Assembly: GCA_964553925.1 (NCBI GenBank)
Contig: CAZKNR010000141.1
Coordinates: 43,844-107,843, forward strand
Origin: DAISKN01 sp964553925
Lineage (GTDB): Bacteria > Acidobacteriota > Vicinamibacteria > Marinacidobacterales > SMYC01
Direction: 5' to 3'
DNA: 64,000 nt
Shown here: one piece after another, positions 52,719-61,895 of the stretch
Layout: the number at the start of each line of letters is the position of its first letter
Numbering within the stretch: position 1 is the first letter of the stretch
The notes under the pieces: model-generated
What the model saw: the letters and a program-made list of their open reading frames with translations, nothing else
Databases searched by the model: none
What the model was told of the DNA's origin: nothing
Program-made: the position numbers and the translations under genes

Positions 52719-53477
52719 TCAAACGACTTGAAGCAGTATGGTAGTGGTGTTGTCTTCTCCGCCGCTCTCGTTCGCCGCCTGGATCAGCTCGTCGGTCTGA
52801 TCGACTCCTCCGCTGCCGCCGAGCACGATTCGCAGAATCTCCGCGTCGTCCAGCATCGTGGTGAGACCGTCGGAGCAGAGCAGCAGCCGATCGCCCGGCT
52901 GCATCTCGAGCGTCTGAACGTCGACCTCGAGGTCGGGCCGGCCCCCGAGAGCCCTCGTGACCACGTTGCGCAGCGGATGGTTTCGCGCCTGCTTGCTGTC
53001 GATGACACCCGATTGCACCTGCTCGTTCACCCACGAGTGGTCGCTGGTGAGCCGGGCGATATTTCCCTCGCGAACGAGGTAGAGACGGCTGTCGCCTACG
53101 TGGGCGATCTCGGCGACGTTGTCCTCGACCAAGAGCGCAACCACCGTCGTCGCCATCCCCTCACAGCCGGCGCTGGTCCGCGCGTGCTCGAGAAGCCTCT
53201 GGTTGGCGAAGCGAATCGAAGTCTTGAGGCGGTTTCCGTTGAGGGAAAGATTCTCGTCGATACCGTAGGGCCAGGTCACGTCGGTGTCCCCCGAGGTGAG
53301 CTTGATGAACTCCTCGATGGTCTCGACGGCGAGGCGCGAGGCGACCTCGCCGTGGGCATGACCGCCCATCCCGTCGGCGACGACGTACAGTCCCTCGTCG
53401 ACGTTCGAGCAGAAGCTGTCCTCGTTGAGGGGACGTTTCAGTCCCACGTGGGTGAGCGATTTGGAATCGACGCGCAT
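52719..53477 (-). CDS. PP2C-family Ser/Thr phosphatase (Stp/PrpC-like)
   Basis: This 252-residue protein has all metal-binding motifs of bacterial PP2C: RPLNEDSF (residues 15-22), ADGMGGHAHGE (34-44), HVGDSRLYL, LLCSDGLTTML and GGEDNTTTILL near the end. These enzymes use two Mn2+/Mg2+ ions to dephosphorylate Ser/Thr. It sits between the DnaJ-TPR gene (11 bp) and the kinase gene (67 bp), so it is the natural counter-enzyme of that kinase. No membrane segment is present, so it acts in the cytoplasm. Confidence 0.9.
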   Translation of the reverse strand: MRVDSKSLTHVGLKRPLNEDSFCSNVDEGLYVVADGMGGHAHGEVASRLAVETIEEFIKLTSGDTDVTWPYGIDENLSLNGNRLKTSIRFANQRLLEHARTSAGCEGMATTVVALLVEDNVAEIAHVGDSRLYLVREGNIARLTSDHSWVNEQVQSGVIDSKQARNHPLRNVVTRALGGRPDLEVDVQTLEMQPGDRLLLCSDGLTTMLDDAEILRIVLGGSGGVDQTDELIQAANESGGEDNTTTILLQVV

Positions 53478-53488
53478 CGGCCGTTCGA

Positions 53489-54112
53489 TTACCTTCCCCG
53501 CGCGGGGCCCTTCTTTTCCGCCGCCACGGCTTCCGCGAGTTTCCGCTTCAAGTCGGGATGATTGGGAAATTGCTTGATGGCCGTCTCGTAGACCCGCTTC
53601 GCCCGAAGGTGCATGCCCGAGCGCATGTAGAGCGCTCCGAGCTCGAGACAGGGCTCGGGGGATGCGGGGTGCTTGGCCATCGCCTGCTCGTAGAGCCCCG
53701 ACGCCTGGCGCTGCTTTGCCTTGTCCATCGAGAGGATGCGCCCGGCGGCGATCATGTACTCGAGCTTCTCGGGCTGAAGGCGCATGGCTTCGTAGTAGTA
53801 CCTCAGGGCGTTCGTGTATTCTCTCGACTGCTCTTGGAGCTCGCCGTTCTTGAAAAAATGACGAGCCTCGTCCTCCGGAGACCGGACCTTCCGGTCGAGC
53901 GTCCTATCATACCCTCGACGGGCCGTTTCATCACGCAGCTGATTGTAGGCCGCCGTAATCAGCTGGAACTTCCGATCGGCCTCCACTTTCTGCGCCGGAT
54001 CGCGAATGCGGTCAGGGTGGTTGTCTCGTGCGAGCCGCAGGTACGCTTTCTTGATTTCGTCGGAACTCGCGGTCTTGGCAATGCCGAGGATCGCGTAGTA
54101 GTCGGAATCCAT
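53489..54112 (-). CDS. J-domain protein with C-terminal TPR helices
   Basis: A 207-residue protein with an N-terminal J domain (YYAILGIAKTASSDEIKKAY, HPD at 32-34, complete to about residue 75), then TPR-like repeats (SPEPCLELGALYMRSGMHLR, RVYETAIKQFPNHPDLK). J domains stimulate the ATPase of DnaK-type chaperones. There is no Gly/Phe or zinc-finger region, so this is not the housekeeping DnaJ; it probably recruits Hsp70 to a particular partner. It is tightly packed between the HEAT-like and PP2C genes (6 and 11 bp). Confidence 0.85.
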   Translation of the reverse strand: MDSDYYAILGIAKTASSDEIKKAYLRLARDNHPDRIRDPAQKVEADRKFQLITAAYNQLRDETARRGYDRTLDRKVRSPEDEARHFFKNGELQEQSREYTNALRYYYEAMRLQPEKLEYMIAAGRILSMDKAKQRQASGLYEQAMAKHPASPEPCLELGALYMRSGMHLRAKRVYETAIKQFPNHPDLKRKLAEAVAAEKKGPARGR

Positions 54113-54118
54113 GGTTCT

Positions 54119-55183
54119 CTACTTCGTTCGTTTGGTCAGCTTTTCCGCCTGCCTGCGGATCATCTCGGGCACGTTCCTGTCTTTCATCAAGGCCTTCAAG
54201 TCCCGCGCGGCCATGCGGGGCAAGAGCTGCGAAGAGATCTCCGGAGGAGTCTTGGGATTCTTGACCAGCTCGTGGGCCACCTTGTACCGCTTGGTCCACT
54301 GGCGATTCTTGCCTATCTCCCGCAGCACGTCGGGAGCGACGTTTCTCATCTGGACGATGGCTTCGGCATCGGCATCGTTCATGTTGCCGCTGGTGAGCAC
54401 CGCGCCCCAAACGGTTCGGTTTCGATCGCGGATGAGCATCATCCGCGCCTGCCTGGACCCTTTGAGTCCCATGATCATCTTCTCCGCCGGGCTGGCCGTC
54501 ATGATCTGGGCGAACAAGCTCTTCTTCTCCTCCTCCTCTTCAGGGCTCAGATCTCCGTCGGTATGATCCCTCATGCCGTAGAGCGCCTCCGCCTCCTCCC
54601 GCGACTTCGGCGGCGGCTCCTCTTGTTCCGCGGGACCCTTCCCCAAATCGAGCTTCGAGAGCGGAGGGGGCGGGGCCTTCTTTTCCTCGGGAATGACCCC
54701 GATCTTGAAATCGTGCTTCAGCTCGCGGATGCGGCGCTGCTGATCCGAGTTCAAGTTCTCGTTGCCCTCGAGGGCCTCGAGGATCGCCGTATGCCGGAGG
54801 AGACGCGTCTGGTTGACGACGATGAACTCCAGGTTCGTCTCGGAAAGCTTCGGCACCATTTTCCGGATAGCGTCGTCCGGAGTGTTCGCGTTTCTAACCA
54901 CCGCCTGCTGGACTTCGTCGGAGTCGGTGTGCTCTCCCAGAAACGCCAGAGCGTCCGCGGGCACGGTCGGGTCCCTGAGAACGACGGCGAGGGCAGAAGG
55001 GCTTACTCCGAGAAGGCTACTTTGGGCGGTCTTCGCGACTTCCTCGTCGCTGTCCCGGGTGAGAAGGAAAAGAAGCTCGACCTGATCGAAGGGCGTCAGG
55101 GGTAGCGCCCCCGAGGCGCCGGTAAGGCGCACGTCGCGCGAGATTCCGCCCTTCTTGAACTGATTGACGAGAGGTGAGCTCAA
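54119..55183 (-). CDS. HEAT-like helical repeat protein, unknown function
   Basis: This 354-residue soluble protein begins MSSPLVNQFKKGGISRDVRL. Helical repeats of about 45-50 residues contain a recurrent N-x-x-TP motif: RNANTPDDAIRKMVPKLSET and KNPKTPPEISSQLLPRMAAR. A charged, Pro-rich linker (PPPPLSKLDLGKGPAEQEE) splits it near residue 170-200. The same repeat type occurs in the 249-aa protein at 56223-56972. The family is not one I can name. Its place between rodZ-like and DnaJ-like genes suggests an adaptor in the envelope-signalling cluster. Confidence 0.7.
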   Translation of the reverse strand: MSSPLVNQFKKGGISRDVRLTGASGALPLTPFDQVELLFLLTRDSDEEVAKTAQSSLLGVSPSALAVVLRDPTVPADALAFLGEHTDSDEVQQAVVRNANTPDDAIRKMVPKLSETNLEFIVVNQTRLLRHTAILEALEGNENLNSDQQRRIRELKHDFKIGVIPEEKKAPPPPLSKLDLGKGPAEQEEPPPKSREEAEALYGMRDHTDGDLSPEEEEEKKSLFAQIMTASPAEKMIMGLKGSRQARMMLIRDRNRTVWGAVLTSGNMNDADAEAIVQMRNVAPDVLREIGKNRQWTKRYKVAHELVKNPKTPPEISSQLLPRMAARDLKALMKDRNVPEMIRRQAEKLTKRTK

Positions 55184-55193
55184 GCGGCGGTCC

Positions 55194-56039
55194 TCAGGAT
55201 CGATCGGCCGAAGAGACGAAGTCCAGGTAGTTGTCGAGGGTGATGGTTAGATCCTTTCGCACCTGTCCCGATCGGCCGAGAGGTATCCCCGGCCGGTCAT
55301 TCAGGAGAAGCTTGACGCCTCCCGCGTTTCCGAGCCAGAGCCGGAGATCGCGCACCGCCGTTACCTGCTGAACGAATCCCTGGTCCTTCAGTCCGGAGAT
55401 CACGACCTTCCCGTCGGCCGCGATCTCGAGCCAGCACGACTCCTCGACTGTAACCACCAGCCGGAGCCTTCCCTCGACGGGCGGCGACTCGGCGGCGAAC
55501 GGAGAGGGCGGAAGATCTATTGCGGCTGCTGTGCCGCTCGCGGCCACCGCCGTCTCTCTCCGGACGTCATGCACGGGCCGGACATCCGCGACAGGCGGAA
55601 CAGGCTGGACAGCAGGGGCTCTCCCCTCCGGCCGCGGCGCGGCAAGGGGCTCGCTCCGTACGGTCGACGCGGGCATCGCTCTCAAGAAGAGAACGAGCGG
55701 GAGTCCGATGCCTAGCGATGCCCCGGCCCACTTGAGCCACACGGGAAGCGCTGGAAAGCCGGCCGCGGCGCCCGATCCCGATTCCGCGCCGCCCTCTGAA
55801 GGCTTGTCCTTTCGGGAGAAATCGTAGGCGTTCAGCGCTCGTTCTTCGTCGAGACCCAGGTAGCGCGTATAGGCGCGAAGGTAGGAACGACGATAGAACT
55901 CGCCGGGAATCACGTCGAGCCTGTCGTCTTCGAGAGCTTGAAGGAAACGCACCCCGATGCGCGTTTCCTCGGAGATCTGCTTCAAGCTGATGCCGCGGAG
56001 CTCTCGCTCGCGCCTCAACCTCTCGCTCAGCGATGCCAT
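55194..56039 (-). CDS. RodZ-like HTH membrane protein with DUF4115-type domain
   Basis: A 281-residue protein: cytoplasmic HTH_25 domain (residues about 5-70, LRRERELRGISLKQISEETR and LEDDRLDVIPGEFYRRSYLR), linker, one TM helix near 97-120 (WAGASLGIGLPLVLFL), Pro-rich spacer, and C-terminal DUF4115-like beta domain (LRLVVTVEESCWLEIAADGK to about 275). RodZ links MreB to the cell-wall elongation machinery; shorter homologues may be regulators. It is the first gene after the promoter at 56197-56226 and lies 10 bp before the HEAT-like gene. Confidence 0.85.
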   Translation of the reverse strand: MASLSERLRRERELRGISLKQISEETRIGVRFLQALEDDRLDVIPGEFYRRSYLRAYTRYLGLDEERALNAYDFSRKDKPSEGGAESGSGAAAGFPALPVWLKWAGASLGIGLPLVLFLRAMPASTVRSEPLAAPRPEGRAPAVQPVPPVADVRPVHDVRRETAVAASGTAAAIDLPPSPFAAESPPVEGRLRLVVTVEESCWLEIAADGKVVISGLKDQGFVQQVTAVRDLRLWLGNAGGVKLLLNDRPGIPLGRSGQVRKDLTITLDNYLDFVSSADRS

Positions 56040-56196
56040 GACACGACGAACCTATCGACGAAGTCCTCGGGGCGCTTTCCGACTGCGTAGGAGTTTTTCA
56101 ACAGCCGTCCTCCCCCATTGCGAGCTTTCGAAAAGGCAACGATGCCTCTATCCCTTTCAGGCTACGGCATTTTTACCGCCAGACCAGCACTGGTTC

Positions 56197-56226
56197 ATTG
56201 TGTCAGACCGGTCGAGCGCCTGTCAA
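56197..56226 (-). promoter_or_regulatory. Sigma70-like promoter of the rodZ-kinase gene string
   Basis: On the minus strand TTGACA (56226-56221), an 18-bp spacer and CACAAT (56202-56197). The -35 overlaps the stop codon of the upstream HEAT-like gene. The leader to ATG 56039 is about 150 nt, and the rest of 56040-56196 shows no frame. Confidence 0.55.
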
Positions 56227-56972
56227 CGCGACCGCCCGCGCCCCGAGGTATTTTCACCACTCAGAATTCTTTCGGCGCCGAATCGGATGACCGGGGGCAG
56301 AGGCTTTTCGGCGATGAGTTTTCGAATCTCCCAGGTCGAGAGCCCCGCGAGCACCCTCAGCGCCGAGTGGACCGGAGTACGGCGGTGGCAAAGGACGCCG
56401 GCCCGGACGGAGGGACGCGAGATCCAGCGCTCGCTCCCGGCCACCACTCGCAGGACCTCGGCCGGAGTCTTCTCGCGCCTCACGATTGCCACCACGTCGG
56501 CCTCGAGAAGCCGCGGGTTCGAAAGGAGAGCCGCTACCACCCTGTGACTTTCATCGCCGGCGAGCACCGAGAGCAGCCCCCGGGGCGCGCTCCTTGCGAG
56601 AGAAATCTTCTCTCCCAACTCCAGCTCGGGGAGTCTCTCCCTGAGCCGGCTCTCCGCGGCAGTGCGAAGCGGCATGTGGAGCCGCATATCCGTCGCCACC
56701 CGCAGTTGGTCGCGCCAAAGGAGCAGGCTCAAGAGCCGAAGGGAAAGCGTCCTCGGGGTCTTTCCGTGGAGCACGATCGCCGCGCGAATCGGGTGCCGCC
56801 CGTCCCATCGCGGATGGCGCGCGACGGCCTCGAGGATCGAGCTCGGAAGCTCACGCTTCCTCAGGAGCTTTAGAACATGCGCCTGGTTCGTCTCCGGGTG
56901 GTCGAGGAGCGGCGCGACGTCCTCGGGCGTGCTGTGGGGACCGAGGGCTTCGACCCAGTCGGACGGAGTCAT
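56223..56972 (-). CDS. HEAT-like repeat protein, paralogue of the 354-aa protein
   Basis: A 249-residue all-helical protein without signal or TM segments. Repeats carry the same pattern as the protein at 54119-55183: REKTPAEVLRVVAGSERWIS and CHRRTPVHSALRVLAGLSTW, then EIRKLIAEKPLPPVIRFGAE, which parallels DLKALMKDRNVPEMIRRQAE in that protein. The start overlaps the thiE stop (ATGA), so it is co-translated with thiE, though no functional link is obvious. Function unknown. Confidence 0.7.
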   Translation of the reverse strand: MTPSDWVEALGPHSTPEDVAPLLDHPETNQAHVLKLLRKRELPSSILEAVARHPRWDGRHPIRAAIVLHGKTPRTLSLRLLSLLLWRDQLRVATDMRLHMPLRTAAESRLRERLPELELGEKISLARSAPRGLLSVLAGDESHRVVAALLSNPRLLEADVVAIVRREKTPAEVLRVVAGSERWISRPSVRAGVLCHRRTPVHSALRVLAGLSTWEIRKLIAEKPLPPVIRFGAERILSGENTSGRGRSR

Positions 56973-57592
56973 GGCCTTTCGACATGCTCGAGGCAGGCGA
57001 AGAGATCTCGAAGGCCGTCCTCCCGCTCGAAGACCGAGATCCCGGCGATGCCGTGAACACCGGTGTCGGCTATCTGTGATACCCGCTCCGGCGTAACGCC
57101 GCCGAGCGCGTACACTGGAATCGGAACCGACGAGACCACCTCTCTGAGAACCTCGAGACCGAAACCCGGATGACCGGGCTTCGAGGCGGTGGGAAAGATC
57201 GGCCCGAAGACCACGAAGCTCGCGCCCTCGGCGAAAGCACGCTCGGCCGCTTCCCGGCTATGAGTGGAGCGGGAAACGACGAAGCCCTCAGGCACGACCC
57301 TCGTGACCGCCGGGAGCGGAAGGCCGTCCGCCGGCAGATGAACGCCCGCGGCCCCGGAGGAGAGCGCCACGTCCAGACGACCGTTCACGAGGAGTCTTCC
57401 CCGGGCGTGAGGAGAAAGCCCGACGAGGCGCTTCGCGAGGGCTTCCACCTCTCGCGCCGACTGATTCTGCCGCCGCAGCTGAACGAAATCCACACCGGCC
57501 TCGAGGGCACGTTCCACCTGGACAACGAGACTCGCCTCGTCCACGTCCGCGGTGATCATGCAGGTGAAAAGCCGGCGGCGAGGCAACGTCAT
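56969..57592 (-). CDS. thiE: Thiamine phosphate synthase / TenI-like protein
   Basis: A 207-residue TIM barrel starting ATG 57592 (MTLPRRRLFTCMITADVDEA); the longer upstream reading is not supported. Motifs: VDFVQLRRQNQSAREVEALA (the family QLR motif), LLVNGRLDVALSSGAAGVHL, STHSREAAERAFAEGASFVV, FGPIFPTASKPGHPGFGLEV, YALGGVTPERVSQIADTG. ThiE joins HMP-PP and thiazole phosphate to make thiamine phosphate. QLRRQ replaces the usual QLR-x-K, so a TenI-type aminotransferase-like homologue is possible. No other thi genes are near. Confidence 0.8.
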   Translation of the reverse strand: MTLPRRRLFTCMITADVDEASLVVQVERALEAGVDFVQLRRQNQSAREVEALAKRLVGLSPHARGRLLVNGRLDVALSSGAAGVHLPADGLPLPAVTRVVPEGFVVSRSTHSREAAERAFAEGASFVVFGPIFPTASKPGHPGFGLEVLREVVSSVPIPVYALGGVTPERVSQIADTGVHGIAGISVFEREDGLRDLFACLEHVERP

Positions 57593-57677
57593 ACTCACCG
57601 CAGAATCAAGGGGGATAGGGAGATTTGGGGAGATGTGGAGATAAGGCGGTCCCGCGGGGGAATCTTTGCCCATCCCC

Positions 57678-57971
57678 TTATTCCCCGCATCCCCCTTGCA
57701 TGAGTTCCTCGTTCGAGGGCTGCTGCTCGCTCTCTTGGGGAGTCTTCCGGCGCCGATTCAGGACCTCGCTCAGGCCCATGTAGATGTTCGCGAGCCCGAG
57801 GCCGGCGACGGCCCCGCGGAGTGCGGGCGCGAGCAGGATCGTCCGAAACGACGGGTAGGCATCGAGAAAGTAGTTACGCTCCCATATCGGGGACCAGGGA
57901 ACGAGGAGGAGGAATATCCCCACCTCGAGGCATACCACGACGTACAGGATGAACCACTGACGGTCTCCCAT
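57678..57971 (-). CDS. Small two-TM membrane protein, unknown function
   Basis: A 97-residue protein with TM1 at about 7-26 (FILYVVVCLEVGIFLLLVPW) and a second hydrophobic stretch at about 48-66 (APALRGAVAGLGLANIYMGL). A charged cytoplasmic tail ends QQPSNEELMQGG. It lies 63 bp after the long TPR gene. No motif identifies a role. Confidence 0.6.
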   Translation of the reverse strand: MGDRQWFILYVVVCLEVGIFLLLVPWSPIWERNYFLDAYPSFRTILLAPALRGAVAGLGLANIYMGLSEVLNRRRKTPQESEQQPSNEELMQGGCGE

Positions 57972-58034
57972 GATGTGTTCGGCGGCGCATCGACGGCACG
58001 AGACGCGCCCTAGGCATCGCGGCCGTCGGAAGCG

Positions 58035-61000
58035 TTACTTCCGCGCCGCCTGCAGCTCCTTCACGCGCTCCTGGACGTCACGAAACTTGATGTTCTCGCG
58101 GAATATCTCCATGTAGAGCTCGAGCGCGCGCTCGCGCTGCCCCGCGGCCTCGTAACCCTGCGCCAGGTCGTAGCGAAGGCCGTGGTATTCCTCTTGCCTC
58201 CGGCCGGGGATCGCGAGCCCCTTCGAGAACCACTTGATCGCGATGTCCGGCATGCCCTTCTCCATGAAGCAGAGCCCGAGCATACTGCAGCACTCGAGGC
58301 TTCGGAGCTCGTCTTTGGCCGCGAGCTGGAACTCGGCGATGGCCTCGTCGAGAAGCCCCATCTCCTTGTAGGCAATCCCCAGGTTGTATCGGGTGTCGTA
58401 GTCTTCGGCTCCGAGCTGCTTCTCGACGCCTTTACGGAACTCGCGGAAGATCTGGTCGAGACCGGGATCCGTGAGCGGACCTTCTGGCTCCGCGTCCTCT
58501 TCCTCTACGGCGCTGTGGGTCCCGAAGATTTCCTCGGAAAGCTCGGACGCGAGGTCGATGAAATCGGTCTCGACCGCGGGCCATGCGGGAGACCCCGAGA
58601 CGCCGGCGGGCTCGTGCTCGCTCAGGTCGACGAGCGACTCGAGCTCGTCGCCGAGCGAGGCTTCGGTGAACTCCTCAACTTCGTCATGCGAAGAGAGCGG
58701 CCCTTGCTCTATCGCCTTTCGCGGCGGTGCTGCTGCTGAAGGGACCGCTTTCTTCTTCGGGGGGGCTTCCGCGACGGGAGTCTTGAGAAGGCGAGCCGGC
58801 TCTTTGGCCTCCTTCTGAATTTGCTCGGAGGAGAAGCCCAGTTCGTCGATCTTCGCGAGAATCTCCGGCTGTCCGGGGTGCTTCTTCAAGAGCTCTCGCA
58901 GCGTATCCCGGGCGTCCTCGTACAAACCGAGGGCGATGTACTCGTCCACCTCGCCGAGCTCGGCGGCGACGGGCGATCTCCCCGCGGGGGGCGGCGCCGG
59001 TCGCGGGGGAGGCGCCGGCTTCGGCGGCGGAGCGGGCGGAGGCACGGGCCGGGGCGCGGCTTTCGCCGGAGCGGGCGGCGCCGGGGGGGCGACCTTCGAA
59101 GGCGCCGCGACAGGACGAGCGGCCCGCTTCGGGTCATCGACCAACTTTGTGACCAACTTTGTGACCGGCTTTGCGGGCTCGGGGGCCTCTTCGATCTCAA
59201 TCGCCTCCTCGTCCTCGATGCCGAGGTTCGACAGATCCGACAGGTCCATCTCGTCGGCGGAGCTCGGAATCTCGATCTGAAAATCGGACTGCTCATCCCC
59301 GGAGGAAGCGTCGAAGCTGGCCGGGAACCTTTCCTCGGCTTCCGACGCGGGAAGCGATACGGCGATACCGGCCTCGGGCTCTTCGTCTTCGCCGAGGTCG
59401 ACCGAGAACTCTTCTTCGAATGCCGGCGAAGGCGCGGGAGAAGCCTCGTCCTCGATCTGGACGTCGAACTCTTCGTCGAGCTCCGTGGCGGCGGCGATCG
59501 CTTCGAATCCCGGCGCGTCATTTTCGGGGGACTCCTCGAAAGAAATGGGGATGTCCGCGGAAGAGGATTCCAGGTTGATCTCGATCTCCTCGGATTCGGA
59601 CTCGATTCGGACTTCCTTTCCGCGGCCGCTCGAGGCGAATTCCACTTCCTCGGGAAGCTCCTCGTCGAGGGATACCGAAAACTCCTCTTGCTCGACCTCC
59701 ACAGCGCCCGAGAGATCGATGCTGTCTTCGCTAGAGCTCGTCCCTCCGAAGTCGCTGGCCGCGGCGCCCCAATCGACCTCGACCGGAACCTCCTCTTGGA
59801 GCGGCGAGCGCGGCCGGGCAGTCGAGGGCGCCTCCGCGGGCTCATCCAGGCTGATGTCGATCGAAGGCTCGCTGAAGCTCGCGTCGTCGAACGAGATGGG
59901 AATGTCGACCTCGGATCGCGGACTCAAGCCGGAGAAAATGGGCTGGTCCTCTTCCATCGACGCGATGTCGATCTCGATCCCCGCATCGCCGAGATCCGAC
60001 TCGGTCTCGGTCGCGAGAATGAGCTCCGGCTCTTCCTCGGCCGCGGCCGTTCGGGACGCGAGCGCCGGGTTGAGCTGGGCGGCCTCCTGGCGGGCGCTCG
60101 TCGCCTCCTGGCTCCGTCCGAAGTTGTCGTACATCTGGGCGAGCTGCATGAGCTGTTCGCCCGCCTCGCGGTTCATTCCCTGGTCTTTGTAGATCTCGAT
60201 TAATTTCTCTCGCGTCTCCCCGTGGTAGCGGAAGCTCTCGAGGACGTCCACCAGCTGGCCGATGGCCTTGTCCACGAGCCCGTAGCGGACGAAGACCTCC
60301 GCCTCGGTGAGCTTCTCCTTGATGTTTTCCTCCTCCTCCTGCGTCAGCTCCACGGCGTCGCCCAGGTCGATCGCGGAGGATGCCGCGCCGGGAGAAGCAT
60401 CCGGCTCGTCAAGGCTCAGATCGTCGCCGAAGGATCCAAAGTCGGGAATCTCTGAAATCTCCGATATCGGGGCCTTGGGCTGCGGCGCGGCGGGACGGGG
60501 CGGGGGCGCTGGCGCGGCGGGACGTGACGGAGGCGGTGGCGCAGGCCGCGCTTCGACGCGCGGACCGGGGGGAGCCAGAGGTTTCGGTGCCGGTACTGCC
60601 TGGCGAGGCGGCGGGGGCGCGGGTTTGGCCGCGGGCTCTGGGGCGCGCGCGGGTCCCGCTAGCTTGGACTTGAAGAACTTCAGGCGATCCTTGTGCTGCG
60701 AGCTCTCGGGATCGAGCTCGACCAACTGTTCCGCGACCGAGACCGCCTTCTGGTAGTCCCCGGCACGGCTGTAAGCCTCGCAGAGACCGTCGTACGCGGC
60801 CACCCGCCCGGACTCCTGCTTCAGGATCGTGTGGATCTCCGCGAGCTTGAGCAGGGTCTTTATGTGGTACGGGTCCTTCGAGAGGACCTTCGACAGGAGC
60901 TCCGCCGCCTTCTTGCCCTCGCCCTGCGACACCGCGCGATCGACGAGGGGCGACAGTTCCTGGAGAGCGATGTCGAACTTCGATTGGGCGATGCGCAGGT

Positions 61001-61829
61001 CGGCGAGCCGGATGACGTTCTCGGGATTGCCGGGCTGGACGGTGGTCAGCTCCTGAAAGATCATCTGGGCATCGTCGGTATTGCCCGCGGCGAGGTAGGC
61101 CTCGCCGAGCCGCCCGAGAACCACTGGATCGCCGGCCGCGCTCCGTCGCACTTCCTCCAGGAGCCGGATCGCCTGCGCGTGATTGCCCTGCATGGAGAAC
61201 GCTTGCGCCAGCTTGATCTTGACCGCCGGGTCGCTCGTTTGAAGCGACCGTCCCTGCTCCAGAATCTTGATCGCTTCTTCGACCAGCCCCTGACCGATGA
61301 ACGCGTCGGCGATGCCGACGTACTCCAGCGCCGCTTCGTCCGGCTTTCCGTTCTTGTTCAGAAAATCCGCGTACTTGTAGCGGATCTTGACGTCCTGGGG
61401 GTCGATCTCGGCGAGCTTCTTGAAGACTTCGGCGGCGGCGCGCTTATGGCCCTGTTTGTTGTAGAGCTCGACCAGCGTCTGATAGTAGGACTTCGCCTCC
61501 ATCAGCAGGCCTTCCTCGGCCTGGAGCTCGGCGAGATTTCTCATCGAGGGCTCGTTCTGCGGGTCGAGCCGCAAAACCATCTTGAAGGTCGCGATAGCGC
61601 GGACGTTGAAGCCGTCCTTGCGGTAGTGTTCCGCGACCTGCGCGTACTTCTTGATCGCCTCGTCGTTGCGGCTGATGCGGGCGTAGAGGTCGCCGACGGT
61701 GCGGATGATGTTCCAGTCCTTCGGGTTCTCCTTCAGCCACGACTCGTATTCCAGAATGGCCTTGTCGATGCGGTTCTTCTTGATGTAGTTCTCCGCGGCT
61801 TTGAAGACACGGTCTTTGTTCAGCGCCAT
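58035..61829 (-). CDS. 1264-residue TPR protein with long acidic, Pro-rich linker
   Basis: The N-terminal about 385 residues are tandem TPRs (AILEYESWLKENPKDWNIIR, AEVFKKLAEIDPQDVKIRYK). A Pro/Ala stretch (about 395-450) precedes another TPR pair near 500-590 and a low-complexity acidic region (about 600-940, rich in SEEIEI and FEES patterns). A second Pro-rich segment, one TPR near 1000-1035 (YEDARDTLRELLKKHPGQPE), and a C-terminal TPR block (about 1160-1264) follow. No signal peptide or TM helix is seen, so it is cytoplasmic. The layout resembles large scaffold proteins in myxobacteria and acidobacteria; role unknown. It follows rplS by 66 bp. Confidence 0.75.
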   Translation of the reverse strand: MALNKDRVFKAAENYIKKNRIDKAILEYESWLKENPKDWNIIRTVGDLYARISRNDEAIKKYAQVAEHYRKDGFNVRAIATFKMVLRLDPQNEPSMRNLAELQAEEGLLMEAKSYYQTLVELYNKQGHKRAAAEVFKKLAEIDPQDVKIRYKYADFLNKNGKPDEAALEYVGIADAFIGQGLVEEAIKILEQGRSLQTSDPAVKIKLAQAFSMQGNHAQAIRLLEEVRRSAAGDPVVLGRLGEAYLAAGNTDDAQMIFQELTTVQPGNPENVIRLADLRIAQSKFDIALQELSPLVDRAVSQGEGKKAAELLSKVLSKDPYHIKTLLKLAEIHTILKQESGRVAAYDGLCEAYSRAGDYQKAVSVAEQLVELDPESSQHKDRLKFFKSKLAGPARAPEPAAKPAPPPPRQAVPAPKPLAPPGPRVEARPAPPPPSRPAAPAPPPRPAAPQPKAPISEISEIPDFGSFGDDLSLDEPDASPGAASSAIDLGDAVELTQEEEENIKEKLTEAEVFVRYGLVDKAIGQLVDVLESFRYHGETREKLIEIYKDQGMNREAGEQLMQLAQMYDNFGRSQEATSARQEAAQLNPALASRTAAAEEEPELILATETESDLGDAGIEIDIASMEEDQPIFSGLSPRSEVDIPISFDDASFSEPSIDISLDEPAEAPSTARPRSPLQEEVPVEVDWGAAASDFGGTSSSEDSIDLSGAVEVEQEEFSVSLDEELPEEVEFASSGRGKEVRIESESEEIEINLESSSADIPISFEESPENDAPGFEAIAAATELDEEFDVQIEDEASPAPSPAFEEEFSVDLGEDEEPEAGIAVSLPASEAEERFPASFDASSGDEQSDFQIEIPSSADEMDLSDLSNLGIEDEEAIEIEEAPEPAKPVTKLVTKLVDDPKRAARPVAAPSKVAPPAPPAPAKAAPRPVPPPAPPPKPAPPPRPAPPPAGRSPVAAELGEVDEYIALGLYEDARDTLRELLKKHPGQPEILAKIDELGFSSEQIQKEAKEPARLLKTPVAEAPPKKKAVPSAAAPPRKAIEQGPLSSHDEVEEFTEASLGDELESLVDLSEHEPAGVSGSPAWPAVETDFIDLASELSEEIFGTHSAVEEEDAEPEGPLTDPGLDQIFREFRKGVEKQLGAEDYDTRYNLGIAYKEMGLLDEAIAEFQLAAKDELRSLECCSMLGLCFMEKGMPDIAIKWFSKGLAIPGRRQEEYHGLRYDLAQGYEAAGQRERALELYMEIFRENIKFRDVQERVKELQAARK

Positions 61830-61895
61830 GTGCTCTGAGACCTCATGCCACCGCGGCTCGTGTCGGCATCTTCGGATTCGGTACTTTCGGAAGGG

